Of a stretch of 64,000 bases of DNA, positions 53,159 through 60,807 are shown in pieces; the stretch's first letter is position 1; the number at the start of each line of letters is the position of its first letter. The DNA comes from Tepidibacillus_B infernus (GTDB lineage Bacteria > Bacillota > Bacilli > Tepidibacillales > Tepidibacillaceae): assembly GCF_048898065.1 (NCBI RefSeq), contig NZ_JBLWFI010000001.1:2348155-2412154 (forward strand), written 5' to 3'. The notes beneath the pieces were generated by a model. That model was not told the DNA's origin and did not search any database. It saw only the letters and a list, made by a program, of their open reading frames with translations. The translations under genes were made by a program, and so were the position numbers.

Positions 53159-53647
53159 ATGAATAATAAATTGTTATCTTTGGATGAAATAGAAGATAAA
53201 CTAAAATTTCTTAAAGATAAAGGTAAAAAAATTGTACATTGTCACGGGGTCTTCGATCTTTTTCATATTGGTCATTTAAAACATTTAAAAGCTGCAAAAG
53301 AATTTGGCGATATATTAATTGTAAGTGTAACTGCTGATATCTATGTAAATAAGGGGCCAGAAAGACCGGCATTTAACGAAAAATATAGAGCAGAAATATT
53401 GACATCATTAGAAATAGTAGACTATGTTATAATTAATGAATGGCCTTCAGCTGTTGAAATTTTACAGAAAATAAAACCTCATTACTATGTCAAAGGATCT
53501 GACTATAAGGTTAGAGATAGAAATACAAATAATAATATATTTATTGAAGAAGAGACGTGTCAACGAATTGGTACAAAAATGGTTTATACTGATGAATATA
53601 GTTCTTCATCAACTAAACTTTTAAATAAATACTTTCATTTAGTGTAG
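53159..53647 (+). CDS. HxGH nucleotidyltransferase (RfaE-domain-II/cytidylyltransferase-like)
   Basis: The 162-residue protein starts MNNKLLSLDEIEDKLKFLKD, then IVHCHGVFDLFHIGHLKHLK with the catalytic HIGH motif, VSVTADIYVNKGPERPAFNE and the binding loop YSSSSTKLLNKY near the end. Relatives attach AMP or CMP to sugar-1-phosphates or polyol phosphates, for example the adenylyltransferase half of HldE. It likely activates a phosphorylated intermediate. The ATG follows GGAGG 7 bases upstream. Confidence 0.85.
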   Translation: MNNKLLSLDEIEDKLKFLKDKGKKIVHCHGVFDLFHIGHLKHLKAAKEFGDILIVSVTADIYVNKGPERPAFNEKYRAEILTSLEIVDYVIINEWPSAVEILQKIKPHYYVKGSDYKVRDRNTNNNIFIEEETCQRIGTKMVYTDEYSSSSTKLLNKYFHLV

Positions 53648-53658
53648 GTGATGTATTA

Positions 53659-54308
53659 ATGAACGTATTGGGAGTAATATTTGACTTAGATGGTGTTTTA
53701 GTTAACACATCAAAGTATCATCTTAAAGCATGGACAGATTTGGCTAGGGATCTAGGAGTGAATATGACACCAAGTTTAGCTAAATCCCTAAAAGGAGTAA
53801 GTCGTATTAAGTCATTAGATTTAATCTTAGAACAGTCAAGTATTAAAGCTACTTACAAACAGAAAATTAATTTAGCTAATAAAAAAAATGAATATTATCT
53901 AAATTATATTAGTAATATAGACGAAAATGATATATTAGATGGAGCTCTTGAGGCTTTAGAAAAAGGGAAAAAAAGTTTAGAATTGCACTTGGGTCATCAA
54001 GTGCTAATGCTATAAAGGTAGTTAATATGCTTGGGATCCAAAATTATTTTGATTATATAGTTCAAGTTAATAGAAATACAAAAAGTAAACCTGAGCCTCA
54101 AATATTTTTAGAGGCGAGTAGAGGAATAGGTGTAAATCCAGAATATTGCATTGTATTTGAGGACTCTATTTCAGGGTGTGTTGCAGCAAAAAGAGCTGGA
54201 ATGAGAGTTGTAGCAATCGGTTCTAGAAAAGATTTTGATAATATTGATTTAGAGTATGTTATACCTTCTTTAAAGTACTGGGATTTTGAAAGAATGGCAT
54301 TAGCGTAG
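53659..54308 (+). pseudogene. HAD-family beta-phosphoglucomutase-like, frameshifted at an A7 tract
   Basis: The first frame encodes MNVLGVIFDLDGVLVNTSKY with the DxD catalytic pair, a helical cap and DILDGALEALEKGKK. A -1 frame continues KFRIALGSSSANAIKVVNML and then KPEPQIFLEASRGIGVN with VFEDSISGCVAAKRAGM. The phase slips in a run of seven A (53968-53974), where eight would give a continuous 216-residue enzyme. Beta-phosphoglucomutase turns beta-glucose 1-phosphate into glucose 6-phosphate, and GH65 phosphorylases make or use that compound. Function could persist by slippage or reinitiation at 54027. Confidence 0.8.
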
Positions 54309-54747
54309 TTCAGAAAATGATTATTTGGAAAATAAAGTTTACTCTAATAAATGGTAAATAAATAGGAAAACTTAAGTATATTACATTTTTGGAAATATAA
54401 AAGGATGAAATATATTAGGAAATAACTTGTAACTTTTGATTTGGTCATAGGTTCAAATAATATATATGAAGTGGATTAAAAAATTTATTTATTTGGGGAA
54501 TAGAATATATTCTTTGTATTATCCAACATTGTTTATGGGTGATCTATAGTTATCTGACTATGATTTAGAACCAAACGTGAAAGAAAAGATGTTGTCATAC
54601 CTTTAAGGAAATTCAAAAAAAATGAACTTAACACGTTCAAAGATGAACCACACTATACATCTTCAACACTTGAAGAAGGTGTCAATATTAACTCTTGACG
54701 AACTATAAGATTCTATATTATATCTTTTCAGTAAGGAGTAAACTAAA
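54309..54747. other. AT-rich gap before the exporter gene
   Basis: About 440 bases with no open frame of note and no feature I can name except short hairpins (CTTC/GAAG near 54660). It may contain the promoter of the downstream MFS gene; AAGGAGT sits just before its start. It looks like degenerate or foreign sequence. Confidence 0.4.
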
Positions 54748-55989
54748 TTGATAGAGATATTTGCAAATAGAAAGTTAATGCTGATCTTCTTATCACGTTT
54801 TACCTCAAATTTTGGAGATGGTTTCAAATATATTATTATTTCATGGCTTACATATGAACGAACACAATCTGTTTTGATTGTTGCCATATCATTAGCTTTA
54901 TTTACAGTTCCAGGAATAATAATAACTCCATTTGCAGGTATGATAGTTGATATTTTTGACAGAAGACTAATTGGAATTATAATTGAAATTCTACAATTTA
55001 TTATAATGTCATCTTGGATTCTTACATTCTCTTTTTATGGTTTTAGCGCAATAGTGATGTATATTTTTGTTGGATTATTAGCCATTGGCCAAAGTTTTAT
55101 TTTACCAACGCTATTTGCTATATTACCAGAATTATTTGATAAAAAAAAATTATTAAAGGTAAATGCAACTATGTCTATCGCTATGCAATCTGGATTCCTT
55201 ATAGGAACATCTGTAGGAGGTGCAATAATAGCAATAATTGGTACAACAGGGGCTCTTATAATAGATGCTTTAACATATCTTTTTTCTGCTGTGTGTATTT
55301 TCTTTTTAAGAAGTGGAATTATAAAACCAAAAAAAAATAATTACAAAATTAATATAGTAGAAAGCACTAATGAAACTGTTAAGTATTTAAAACAAAAATT
55401 ACATGTGATAAATTTAGTGATATTTGGGATTTCAACTTGGACTGTAACGATGGTTCTTAATGTACTGCTTGCACCTTTTAGTAGAGATAAACTTTTTATT
55501 AATGCTATGCAATTTGGAGTTTTAGACTCAGCATTAGGTGTGGGATCTATCATTGGCGGTTATATTGTTGGTATGTTAAAAAACAATAAGTTAAAGTATG
55601 TAATAACACTAGGATTTTTATCTATATCAATTTTTTTAATTTTATTTGGCTTCAATAGGTATTACAGTGTTGCTTTACTTTTATATTTTTTAATTGGTTT
55701 TGTAATAGAATATTTAACAGCTATTGTGGATACACAGATTCAAATTGAAGTTGAAAATGAGTATATGGGACGAATTAGTTCTTTAATTCGTATGGGGGGT
55801 AGCATAATAGGACCTACTCTGATGGTTTTAGTTGGAACATTAGCAGAATATGGTTCATTTATTATTGCTTTTTTAATATTGAGTTTATTTGTTCTTATTA
55901 TTACAGGAATATCATTTTATTATGAAAAAAAGAACCTTTCTATTTCTGAAAATAACATTAAGTTTTTTGATTTAACAAACGAGGAATAA
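54748..55989 (+). CDS. MFS-family exporter
   Basis: The 413-residue membrane protein has about 12 hydrophobic helices and the major facilitator pattern FTSNFGDGFKYIIISWLTYE and GMIVDIFDRR between helices 2 and 3. It resembles drug/antibiotic efflux transporters of the MefA/bacilysin-exporter kind. Placed at the end of the cargo, it probably exports the product or provides self-resistance. Start TTG with AAGGAGT upstream. It is followed by remnants of a sensor kinase. Confidence 0.85.
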   Translation: MIEIFANRKLMLIFLSRFTSNFGDGFKYIIISWLTYERTQSVLIVAISLALFTVPGIIITPFAGMIVDIFDRRLIGIIIEILQFIIMSSWILTFSFYGFSAIVMYIFVGLLAIGQSFILPTLFAILPELFDKKKLLKVNATMSIAMQSGFLIGTSVGGAIIAIIGTTGALIIDALTYLFSAVCIFFLRSGIIKPKKNNYKINIVESTNETVKYLKQKLHVINLVIFGISTWTVTMVLNVLLAPFSRDKLFINAMQFGVLDSALGVGSIIGGYIVGMLKNNKLKYVITLGFLSISIFLILFGFNRYYSVALLLYFLIGFVIEYLTAIVDTQIQIEVENEYMGRISSLIRMGGSIIGPTLMVLVGTLAEYGSFIIAFLILSLFVLIITGISFYYEKKNLSISENNIKFFDLTNEE

Positions 55990-56164
55990 AAGTTAATAGA
56001 AACAGGGATAAAGAATTAAGTCTAGATTTGAATATTAACTCTTTTTTAGTTTTATACAGTAATTTATCCCATAAGGTAATAATAAGTTTCTTTGTTTGTT
56101 TTCCTCCTTTCATGAATAAAATTCGTTCATGTCCAGAGACTGTAACTGCTAAAATGGATAGTTT

Positions 56165-56343
56165 GACGCTTACGAAGTACCTGACTTAGAGAAAATATTT
56201 AAATAAGAGTTTTCTACGAAGAAAGAACATGACGGAATAGGTCTTTATTATGTGAAAAATATAGTAAGTACATATTCAAATGTAAGTTGAATACTCTCAT
56301 TAAAGATGATTGTTTTATTCAAAAAGTGAATATTTTCCAATAA
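56165..56343 (+). pseudogene. Remnant of a GHKL sensor histidine kinase C-terminus
   Basis: Reading one frame gives DAYEVPDLEKIFK, a stop, then EFSTKKEHDGIGLYYVKNIV, which is the typical hhxxIF(E)xxFSTK...GIGL G-box of AgrC/ComD-like kinases. A frameshift near 56286 continues LNTLIKDDCFIQKVNIFQ to the stop. N- and H-boxes are missing. This is the tail of a lost quorum-sensing-type kinase. Confidence 0.6.
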
Positions 56344-56398
56344 ACATAATTTTTTTAATACCAAAAGTTGTACCGACAATTATTAATTTTTATGGGAA

Positions 56399-56432
56399 AA
56401 TACTATGAATTTAGCATAGTATTTTTTCTTTT
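56399..56432 (+). terminator. Intrinsic terminator after the kinase remnant
   Basis: AATACTATG and CATAGTATT form a perfect 9-bp stem with a 7-base loop followed by TTTTCTTTTTT. Confidence 0.9.
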
Positions 56433-56676
56433 TTATGATTACGTGTAATATATAAACGATTTTTATAGATATATATATCAAAAACGCCCAAATAATGGCG
56501 AATTTTTATGTTATGCTAGAATAACACGTATAAATAACTAATTTTCTTGAATTTACTCAAAATTACATAGATTTTTATATTATTTTGTAATATAATTTAA
56601 ACGAAGAAAGCAGCAATCGTGNNNNNNNNNNAATCTATTAAAAATTTTAATTTTTTCTCTTTTTAGAAATTTTTGG
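56433..56676. other. AT-rich sequence containing a 10-N assembly gap
   Basis: The run of N at 56622-56631 marks a scaffold join. The sequence around it is AT-rich without genes; GCC/GGC near 56490 forms a short hairpin. Because an IS256-type element follows 45 bases later, the gap may reflect a repeat that could not be assembled. Confidence 0.8.
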
Positions 56677-58050
56677 TAGTGTCAAGAATTTTGTGTAATT
56701 CCGTGCTGGATATCCATCAGAATTTCCTGTATTATTTTTTTGCTTTAAATAGATTGAATATTCAGACAAGAATAGTTTAGTGTTAATAAAAATTGCTCAT
56801 GTATTTTTAAAAAAAGTATTTGGGGGAGTTAGCCCTCATATCGTTGTTTAAACATAGTTTGTAATCAGCATTTAAATTTTGGATCGTTAGATAAACAATT
56901 TTCTCTACTGCTTTTATATCTGGAAGACTGTTCATTGGTCTTAGACGCTTACGAATATCTTTGTTTGTTCGCTCAATCCAATTTGTCGTATAAATTACAC
57001 TTCGAATAGAGGTTGGGTAGTTTAGAAATGTGAGTAATACAGATAAATCGTTATCCCACGATTGAACTTCTTTTGGATATCTTTTATTCCATTTCTCTCG
57101 AAATTGCTCAAATTGGTTGAGTGCTTCTTGCATCGTGTTCGAACGATATACTGTTTTAAGATCCTCAGCAATCTCTGCTTGGTCTTTTTTACGTGCATGG
57201 TTTAGGGTATTTCTCACCTTATGAACAACGCATCTTTGCACGTCCGCTTTAGGATATACGGATTTGAAGGCTTCTTCTAAACCAGCAAGTCCATCAAATA
57301 CGCCAAGAAGAATTTCTTTTAATCCGCGCTTATATAGGTCCTGGAGGATTTCTTGCCAGCCCAAAGAACTTTCGTTACCACCGACATAGAAACCAAGAAC
57401 TTCCCGAAATCCGTCTTCGTTAACTCCAACAACTAGATAAATAACTTCTTTCGCAACTACGTCGCGGCGAACTTTAGTGTAAATACCATCTAGATATAAA
57501 ACTGAGTACCTTTTATTCAGTGTTCGTTTTTGCCACTGTTCAATGTCTTCGAGAACGATATTCGTAATATTACTAACGGTCGTTGGTGAGTAAGAAGAAC
57601 CTAGGATTTTCTCGATAAACTTACCAATTTCACGTGTGCTCATGCCACTTTGATACATCTTAATAATGGCATCTTCAAGCCATCCATCTCGGCGTTGATA
57701 GGGTTCGAAGACTTGAGTTTGAAATTCACCCATACGATCACGTGGAACTGTAAGGTTCTCAATACGACCATATCGAGTATCTAGTGATCGATGATAGTAC
57801 CCATTTTTACTATCTTCAAGATCAGGTCTTTCGACCTTAAGAAAGTTGTTTATTTCTTCTTTCATGATGAGTTCAATTTTTTCTTTAATGAAGTCGCTTA
57901 TAATATTTTCTAGTTGAATAGAGAGCTCGGAATTCGTTATACTAGATGACATAGTAGGGTATCTCCTCACGTTATGGAATCTCGTCAATTCCGAGGATAT
58001 CCTACTTTATTTATTTCGCCAAGAGCTTACACAAAATATTTTATATCATC
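56677..58050. mobile_element. IS256-family insertion sequence
   Basis: The transposase gene lies between ATTTTGTGTAA (56688-56698) and its inverted complement TTACACAAAAT (58027-58037), probable inner parts of terminal repeats. The total of about 1.37 kb fits the family. The outer ends are approximate. To the right, integrase sequence resumes at about 58042. The left flank is not integrase sequence, so the insertion was accompanied by a deletion or the assembly is wrong there. Confidence 0.75.
56807..57952 (-). CDS. IS256-family (mutator) transposase
   Basis: About 381 residues (MSSSITNSELSIQLENIISD). The DDE catalytic core has SVLYLDGIYTKVRRD, GVFDGLAGLEEAF, YPKADVQRCVVHKVRN and TTNWIERTNKDIRKRLRPMN. 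It cuts and pastes its element. GAGGAG lies 11 bases before the ATG; a longer reading starts at 57988. Length is as expected and no frameshift is seen, so it may be active. Confidence 0.92.
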   Translation of the reverse strand: MSSSITNSELSIQLENIISDFIKEKIELIMKEEINNFLKVERPDLEDSKNGYYHRSLDTRYGRIENLTVPRDRMGEFQTQVFEPYQRRDGWLEDAIIKMYQSGMSTREIGKFIEKILGSSYSPTTVSNITNIVLEDIEQWQKRTLNKRYSVLYLDGIYTKVRRDVVAKEVIYLVVGVNEDGFREVLGFYVGGNESSLGWQEILQDLYKRGLKEILLGVFDGLAGLEEAFKSVYPKADVQRCVVHKVRNTLNHARKKDQAEIAEDLKTVYRSNTMQEALNQFEQFREKWNKRYPKEVQSWDNDLSVLLTFLNYPTSIRSVIYTTNWIERTNKDIRKRLRPMNSLPDIKAVEKIVYLTIQNLNADYKLCLNNDMRANSPKYFF

Positions 58051-58387
58051 GCTGGAAGCACTCATTAAAGAAAATAAAAAATATAATTTTAAAGAAGATA
58101 ATTATTTATTCGTAAATGTAAAAACCGGTGAAAAATATCAATTGGACGCTTTTAGGAAAGCCCTTAAAAAATATTCAGAAATAGCTGGATTAGAATCAAC
58201 ATTATCACCGCATATGTTTAGGCATTATTTTGCCACTTCTTACATAAAAAATGGCGGAGATATTTTTGAACTCAAGGAACTATTGAACCATAAAAATGTT
58301 CAAACAACAATCAGATATGTTACCAGTAACAAAGAGCATATAAAAAATTCCCATCTAAAATATTCACCAATAAACCAAATCACATGA
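58042..58387 (+). pseudogene. C-terminal fragment of a second tyrosine integrase
   Basis: The frame reads ISSLEALIKENKKYNFKEDN, then LSPHMFRHYFATSYIKNGGD and NHKNVQTTIRYVTSNKEHIK, the catalytic HxxR and tyrosine of a tyrosine recombinase. It is a paralogue of the left integrase (compare HSFRHYF and RRYIH). The N-terminal two-thirds and the catalytic Arg I are missing, cut off by the IS256-type element. It ends about 166 bases before attR. Confidence 0.85.
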
Positions 58388-58388
58388 G

Positions 58389-58416
58389 GAGCAGTCTACA
58401 GGAGATTGCTCTTTTT
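58389..58416 (+). terminator. Terminator after the integrase fragment
   Basis: AGCA-g-TC and GA-t-TGCT form a stem with a 7-base loop followed by TTTTTT, directly after the fragment's stop. Confidence 0.75.
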
Positions 58417-58553
58417 TGTTATTATCTTTTGATTTTATTTTAATAAAATACACCCTTTATAATTAGACCGTAAGAGGATATAATAATAAATGGGACAAAT
58501 TATTACGTTAAACCGTTGGAGTACAAGGATTTTTCATTTTCTTAATAACACTA

Positions 58554-58605
58554 ACAGTTTCCTAAACTGCAGGTCGGAGGTTCGAATCCTCTCGGGCACA
58601 CCATT
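58554..58605 (+). repeat. attR core of the island
   Basis: The 52 bases equal 39585-39636. Only the anticodon arm, T-arm and acceptor 3' strand of tRNA-Arg are present, so this is not a functional tRNA. Confidence 0.95.
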
Positions 58606-58620
58606 TGAAAATATAACTAC

Positions 58621-58659
58621 AACAAGGGTTAAGGGTTTTCTCCTTATCCTTGTTTTTTT
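58621..58659 (+). terminator. Original terminator of the tRNA-Arg operon, displaced by the island
   Basis: ACAAGG-GTT-AAGG and CCTT-AT-CCTTGT form a stem followed by seven T, 16 bases past attR. Directly after a tRNA 3' end this is what a tRNA operon terminator looks like, which supports the insertion model. Confidence 0.8.
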
Positions 58660-58859
58660 GTTGGTAAATGACAATTTTTTTCTTTTATCTGTTTTAACCT
58701 TTCTTCAATTAAGTCTATTTTCATCCATAATTCTAATCTTTGTTCTGAATGACAATATTCACTATTTAAAATGCGAAAAATGATCTTTATTTCTTCTTCT
58801 AATACTTTAATTTGATTTGTTGTAGCAATCCTTTTTTTAAATTCATTACTAATTTCCAT
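58644..58859 (-). CDS. Hypothetical helical small protein
   Basis: The 71-residue frame (MEISNEFKKRIATTNQIKVL) is mostly charged helix with a coiled-coil look (LEEEIKIIFRILNSEY, KIDLIEERLKQIKEKN). It has no domain I recognise. The ribosome binding site is weak, and its 3' end overlaps the tRNA terminator. It lies just ahead of a Spo0E-like gene on the same strand. Confidence 0.4.
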   Translation of the reverse strand: MEISNEFKKRIATTNQIKVLEEEIKIIFRILNSEYCHSEQRLELWMKIDLIEERLKQIKEKNCHLPTKKQG

Positions 58860-58889
58860 CTAGCTCACACTTTCTGAAATAAATAAATA

Positions 58890-59072
58890 CTATTGTTTTA
58901 TCTTTTGAAATAGGACAATATATTTATCTAATTTAGCGCTTAGTTTATAAACTTTTGGGTGTGTGAAGCTTTTTTCCTGATCAAAGTATTTTTCCACCTT
59001 CATACCTAGATAATTTATTCTTATTAATAAGATTCTTTTAAATAGGGTTAGCAAAAAAATCTTTTTTCTCAT
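58890..59072 (-). CDS. Spo0E-like aspartyl-phosphate phosphatase
   Basis: The 60-residue protein ends FTHPKVYKLSAKLDKYIVLF, with the SxxLD signature of Spo0E-like phosphatases that dephosphorylate Spo0A~P. The family is short and two-helical. The N-terminal helix has fewer typical acidic residues than usual. AGGAG lies 9 bases before the ATG. Presence of this family fits a sporulating host. Confidence 0.6.
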   Translation of the reverse strand: MRKKIFLLTLFKRILLIRINYLGMKVEKYFDQEKSFTHPKVYKLSAKLDKYIVLFQKIKQ

Positions 59073-59121
59073 TTGTTAAAACTCCTAAATAATTTCAAAT
59101 TTTGTATAAATAATCTTTGTG

Positions 59122-59149
59122 GATGTCGTACAATGTAAGTTGTTCGACA
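59122..59149 (+). repeat. Left 28-bp inverted repeat, recombinase core-site architecture
   Basis: Identical (as reverse complement) to 60227-60254. Within it, TGTCGTACAA and TTGTTCGACA are near-perfect inverted arms around the spacer TGTAAG, the layout of a dif-like or integrase core site. Confidence 0.9.
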
Positions 59150-59172
59150 AAAACAAGGAGGAAAAACAAGTA

Positions 59173-60126
59173 ATGCTGCCTCAAAAAATCATGACACCTA
59201 AGATCAATTACATTGATCGCATCCAGGAATATTCAGATGAACAAATCATCAGCATGTTCTTAACCACAACATGCCATCGTTCTCAGTACACACGTCGGAA
59301 CTACAGCCGAGCTATTGACCAGTTCCGTCAATTTATTACTTTCAAACCATTGCGTCAAGTGACATGGCGGGAAATTGAAATGTATAAGATTGCCTTAGAG
59401 CAAGGGTTTTTGAGCAAGAGTTGCAAACCTCTAGCTCCTGCCGCCGTAGCCAGTCTCATCGCTCCGTTGCGATCCCTATATAAATGGGGAAGTGATTCCA
59501 ATATCGGCGTTTTTTCTCATAATCCGACCACCTCTGTACATACACCTAAAGTGCCGATTAATAGCAAAAATCACTATCTGACCAAAAGAGAGGTTACTTA
59601 CCTGTTGCACCAACTAAAAAAACAAGGAGAACGTGATTATCTAATTGGTATCAGCCTTATCTTATTGGGACTGCGAGTGTCTGAACTAGTTTCTATTCAA
59701 TGGGGACATTTTCATTCCGATCCGACGGAAACATCTATGTGGCTTACAGTGTTGGAGGGGAAGGGAGGAAAACAGCGTGAAGTTAAAGTGCCGCAAACAT
59801 TGTGGAACATGTTGTCTCTTCACTTTCAACTACAAGGAAAATCTCAAGACCCGGATCAACGAATTTTCCCTCTCACGGTTAGACAAGTTGAGCGTATTAT
59901 TCAAAAAGCTCGTGAACAAAGCAACATACAGAAAAAAGTATCTCCTCATTGGTTACGGCATACTAATGCTACGCTAGCTCTACTTCATGGAGCTTCATTG
60001 CAACAAGTTCAGGAGACCCTTGGACATGCCCAGATCACTACCACCCAACGTTATCTACATACCGTAGAACAAATGAAAAAAGCAGCGCCTGATTTCGTGG
60101 AAGACTACTTAAAAGACATCCTTTAG
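59173..60126 (+). CDS. Tyrosine recombinase of the Xer family
   Basis: The 317-residue protein (MLPQKIMTPKINYIDRIQEY) has a core-binding domain and a catalytic domain. Visible catalytic residues are Arg in LLGLRVSELVSIQWG, Lys in EGKGGKQREVKVPQ, HWLRHTNATLALLHG, and GHAQITTTQRYLHTVEQ with the nucleophile tyrosine. AAGGAGG lies 11 bases before the ATG, just inside the left repeat. It looks intact, unlike the two island integrases, and is richer in G+C than the island genes. Confidence 0.88.
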   Translation: MLPQKIMTPKINYIDRIQEYSDEQIISMFLTTTCHRSQYTRRNYSRAIDQFRQFITFKPLRQVTWREIEMYKIALEQGFLSKSCKPLAPAAVASLIAPLRSLYKWGSDSNIGVFSHNPTTSVHTPKVPINSKNHYLTKREVTYLLHQLKKQGERDYLIGISLILLGLRVSELVSIQWGHFHSDPTETSMWLTVLEGKGGKQREVKVPQTLWNMLSLHFQLQGKSQDPDQRIFPLTVRQVERIIQKAREQSNIQKKVSPHWLRHTNATLALLHGASLQQVQETLGHAQITTTQRYLHTVEQMKKAAPDFVEDYLKDIL

Positions 60127-60226
60127 TTGCTAGATACAATTAAGTTATATATTTTCGTAGCCAATATTATTTTTATGGGGTATAATATGAAAAAATTATC
60201 TAATCGAGTCGTATTTTAATAAATAA

Positions 60227-60254
60227 TGTCGAACAACTTACATTGTACGACATC
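60227..60254 (-). repeat. Right 28-bp inverted repeat, recombinase core-site architecture
   Basis: Perfect reverse complement of 59122-59149, with arms around spacer CTTACA as read on the plus strand. It lies 100 bases after the recombinase stop. Confidence 0.9.
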
Positions 60255-60428
60255 ATGCATATGAGTAAAATAATATATTAAGTATTTCCAAAAATTAAAA
60301 ATTATTTCCCAATCAATTAAGAAAAGGTTTGTATATTCCATCACACTCCGTCATCCGTGCCCTTCTATGAATAAAGTTTAAGGAGAGAAGATCATTTCTG
60401 AAGGTCTTAGCTTATGGAATATTCAAAA

Positions 60429-60454
60429 AAAACGCCGAAAAAATTCGGCGTTTT
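60429..60454. terminator. Strong hairpin between the cassette and tadA
   Basis: AAAACGCCGAA and TTCGGCGTTTT form a perfect 11-bp stem with a 4-base loop. The T-run is longer on the minus strand, so it could end transcription from either side. Confidence 0.8.
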
Positions 60455-60534
60455 GGTATAAAAAGTAACAGGATTTTTATTTTTTAAAAAAAGATTTACA
60501 ATATGGAGTGAATAGAGTTTAGAAACAAAAAAAA

Positions 60535-60655
60535 TTGGGAAAAAGCTGGTCTAGGAGCTTTCTCCCAAAAGGATGGAGTAAGTATATGTGAAGGTAAGGC
60601 GGCCTTAGTTAAGGCAAGCTAAGCAAGTTAGCTTTTAGAAGAATTATTTTCTTCT
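60535..60655 (+). other. Array of three hairpins upstream of tadA
   Basis: The hairpins are TTGGGA-aa-AAGCT with AGCTT-tc-TCCCAA (60535-60568), AAGCTAA with TTAGCTT (60616-60634) and AGAAGAA with TTCTTCT (60637-60655). They follow one another in an apparent leader for tadA. None has a good T-run. This could be a structured leader or small RNA; no family is recognised. Confidence 0.4.
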
Positions 60656-60807
60656 TGATCTAAGAATAAAACGAAACGAAGAAGAATACAACAATTTTGT
60701 TCATTAGTTCACAAAGTGTTCAAAAGATATTGACGAATTTTTGGCAAAGTGTATACGATTATAAAATATTATGGTTAGCCACATATAGAAAGTTAGGTGT
60801 CTATTCT

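Larger units (their letters stand above)
39585..58605. mobile_element. 19-kb integrated genomic island in tRNA-Arg(CCU)
   Basis: The island is bounded by perfect 52-bp direct repeats. It holds an integrase next to the tRNA, a replication initiator, a small DNA-binding protein, a biosynthetic cargo and remnants of a second integrase, all in sequence visibly richer in A+T than the flanking genes. The tRNA operon's own terminator now lies beyond the right repeat. There are no conjugation genes, so it is an integrative replicon or satellite rather than a self-transmissible element. An assembly gap near its right end means the structure there is not fully certain. Confidence 0.9.
59122..60254. mobile_element. 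Recombinase gene bounded by inverted core sites, candidate self-inverting cassette
   Basis: The 1,133-bp segment contains one gene, a tyrosine recombinase, between perfect 28-bp repeats in inverse orientation. Since each repeat is itself a recombinase core site, recombination between them would invert the segment. There are no other cargo genes. Inversion has not been shown; the alternative is a minimal transposon-like element. Confidence 0.65.

Noticed and set aside
57958..58005. GGATATCC-containing sequences at 57995 and 56711 as terminal repeats of the IS256-type element
   Set aside because: They lie in the same orientation and GGATATCC is itself a palindrome; the ATTTTGTGTAA/TTACACAAAAT pair farther out is properly inverted and better placed.
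39637..58553. Island as a prophage or conjugative element
   Set aside because: No capsid, tail, terminase, lysis, coupling-protein or type IV secretion genes are visible.
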